From: Varroa destructor
Lineage: Eukaryota > Arthropoda > Arachnida > Mesostigmata > Varroidae
Direction: 5' to 3'
DNA: 64,000 nucleotides
Assembly (NCBI RefSeq): GCF_002443255.2
Contig: NW_019211454.1
Span: 37,359,877-37,423,876 of the forward strand
Within the stretch, counting starts at the first letter, position 1, and each line of letters starts with the position of its first letter. A program made the translations under genes and the position numbers. Under the pieces are notes generated by a model that worked only from the letters and a program-made list of their open reading frames with translations, was not told the DNA's origin and did no database searches. Shown here piece after piece: positions 63,400-64,000 of the stretch.

Positions 63400-63760
63400 C
63401 GGTTTCGGCTCGGTATCGGGAGCCCGCCCTTTCCAATTCGGTTGTCTGCTCTGCTTCTCACTAGTCTTCCGCGCAACAACGACGAACAATTTCAGCAGAC
63501 TTGCTGAAGTTGAGTTGAGGAGGTTGTTTCGTACGGGTCAGTCTGTCGCCCGCCTTCGGCGCGGCTGTGTGCTCTGTGGGCGCGTGTAGTGTAGGCGCAG
63601 ACTAGACCCTCTCCCAAACCCCGTAACCCGCTCACCACTGTACTCGCGCATCGAAGCCGCTCCGTATTCTCTCTCGTTCTCTCCCACACACGCTTAGCCA
63701 TCGCTGCCCCCTTGGGAGGCTGTTCAGGAGGCGAACGAGCGAGGCCTCGAAGCCGTCAGG
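63400..63760. promoter_or_regulatory. GC- and CpG-rich block, possible promoter or 5' UTR
   Basis: This is the most GC- and CpG-rich stretch in the window, with pyrimidine runs (CTCTCTCGTTCTCTCCC). A - strand donor-like CAGTG|GTGAGC lies at about 63637. A 116-codon - strand frame covers 63632-63982 but shows no family match. It would fit the start of a - strand gene, though no transcript evidence can be drawn from sequence alone. Confidence 0.3.
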
Positions 63761-64000
63761 GAAACGCACAAGGCACACATTAGCCATTAGGCAATTGCTA
63801 ATTGACGAATGCGGTGGACAAGCAGGCATAGTGCGGATCGAACCCATAAGACTCTTATTTTCACATAAAAACTCAAGGCGATTACCACATTGTGAGCAAT
63901 GAACGAAGAACGGGAAAGTTCTTGTCATCCTATTACCTTGTCTGGCATCTATCAAGGCGTAACCTCGATGTATTAACGACATACATGTTGAACCACCATT

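Noticed and set aside
63830..63860. GGTTCGATCC on the - strand as a tRNA T-arm
   Set aside because: No matching acceptor, D-arm or anticodon stem could be placed around it.
1..64000. CRISPR arrays, operons, bacterial ribosome-binding sites
   Set aside because: None seen. The spliced ABCA gene shows nuclear eukaryotic DNA; the only tandem repeats are short microsatellites.

Overview
This is eukaryotic nuclear DNA, AT-rich (about 60% by eye), with one large gene cut into many exons by short GT-AG introns (mostly 100-600 bp). Intron size, codon use and the type of transposon debris suggest an arthropod. A parasitiform mite or other chelicerate is my guess, but nothing here proves the species.

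The clear gene is on the + strand at 34736-54525: a full-length ABC transporter of subfamily A. I assembled 36 coding exons by matching splice sites and reading phase. They total 11,277 nt (3,758 residues), much larger than ABCA1 (about 2,260) and in the size class of ABCA12/ABCA13. Order: N-terminal cytosolic stub, TM1, a very large first extracellular domain (exons 3-23, about 2,200 residues), TM2-6, NBD1, TM7, a short second extracellular domain, TM8-12, NBD2, and an acidic tail with a VFVEFA motif. NBD1 is canonical. NBD2 has an intact Walker A, Walker B and H-loop but a changed signature (LSRG in place of [YL]SGG). Intron 33 is GC-AG. Introns 6 to 12 are all phase 0, so exons 7-12 of the ectodomain are each symmetric.

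To the left (1-34.7 kb) the DNA is mostly non-coding. It holds a decayed non-LTR retrotransposon reverse transcriptase (about 26.05-26.76 kb), a possible BEL/Pao protease scrap (21.5 kb, - strand), a short direct repeat, microsatellites and a few coding-like exon candidates. The best candidate is a three-exon - strand gene (33284-34072, 80 codons) lying head-to-head with the ABCA gene, about 660 bp between start codons.

To the right (54.5-64 kb) I see no intact gene. There are coding-like pieces with stops and frame changes on both strands (55.3-57.9 kb), a near-perfect 21-bp hairpin (61.07 kb), a weak transposase-tail similarity (61.35 kb) and a GC-rich, promoter-like block at 63.4-63.76 kb beside a possible - strand exon. 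All candidates outside the ABCA gene and the reverse transcriptase remnant are low confidence, because in AT-rich DNA open frames of 60-140 codons are expected by chance.
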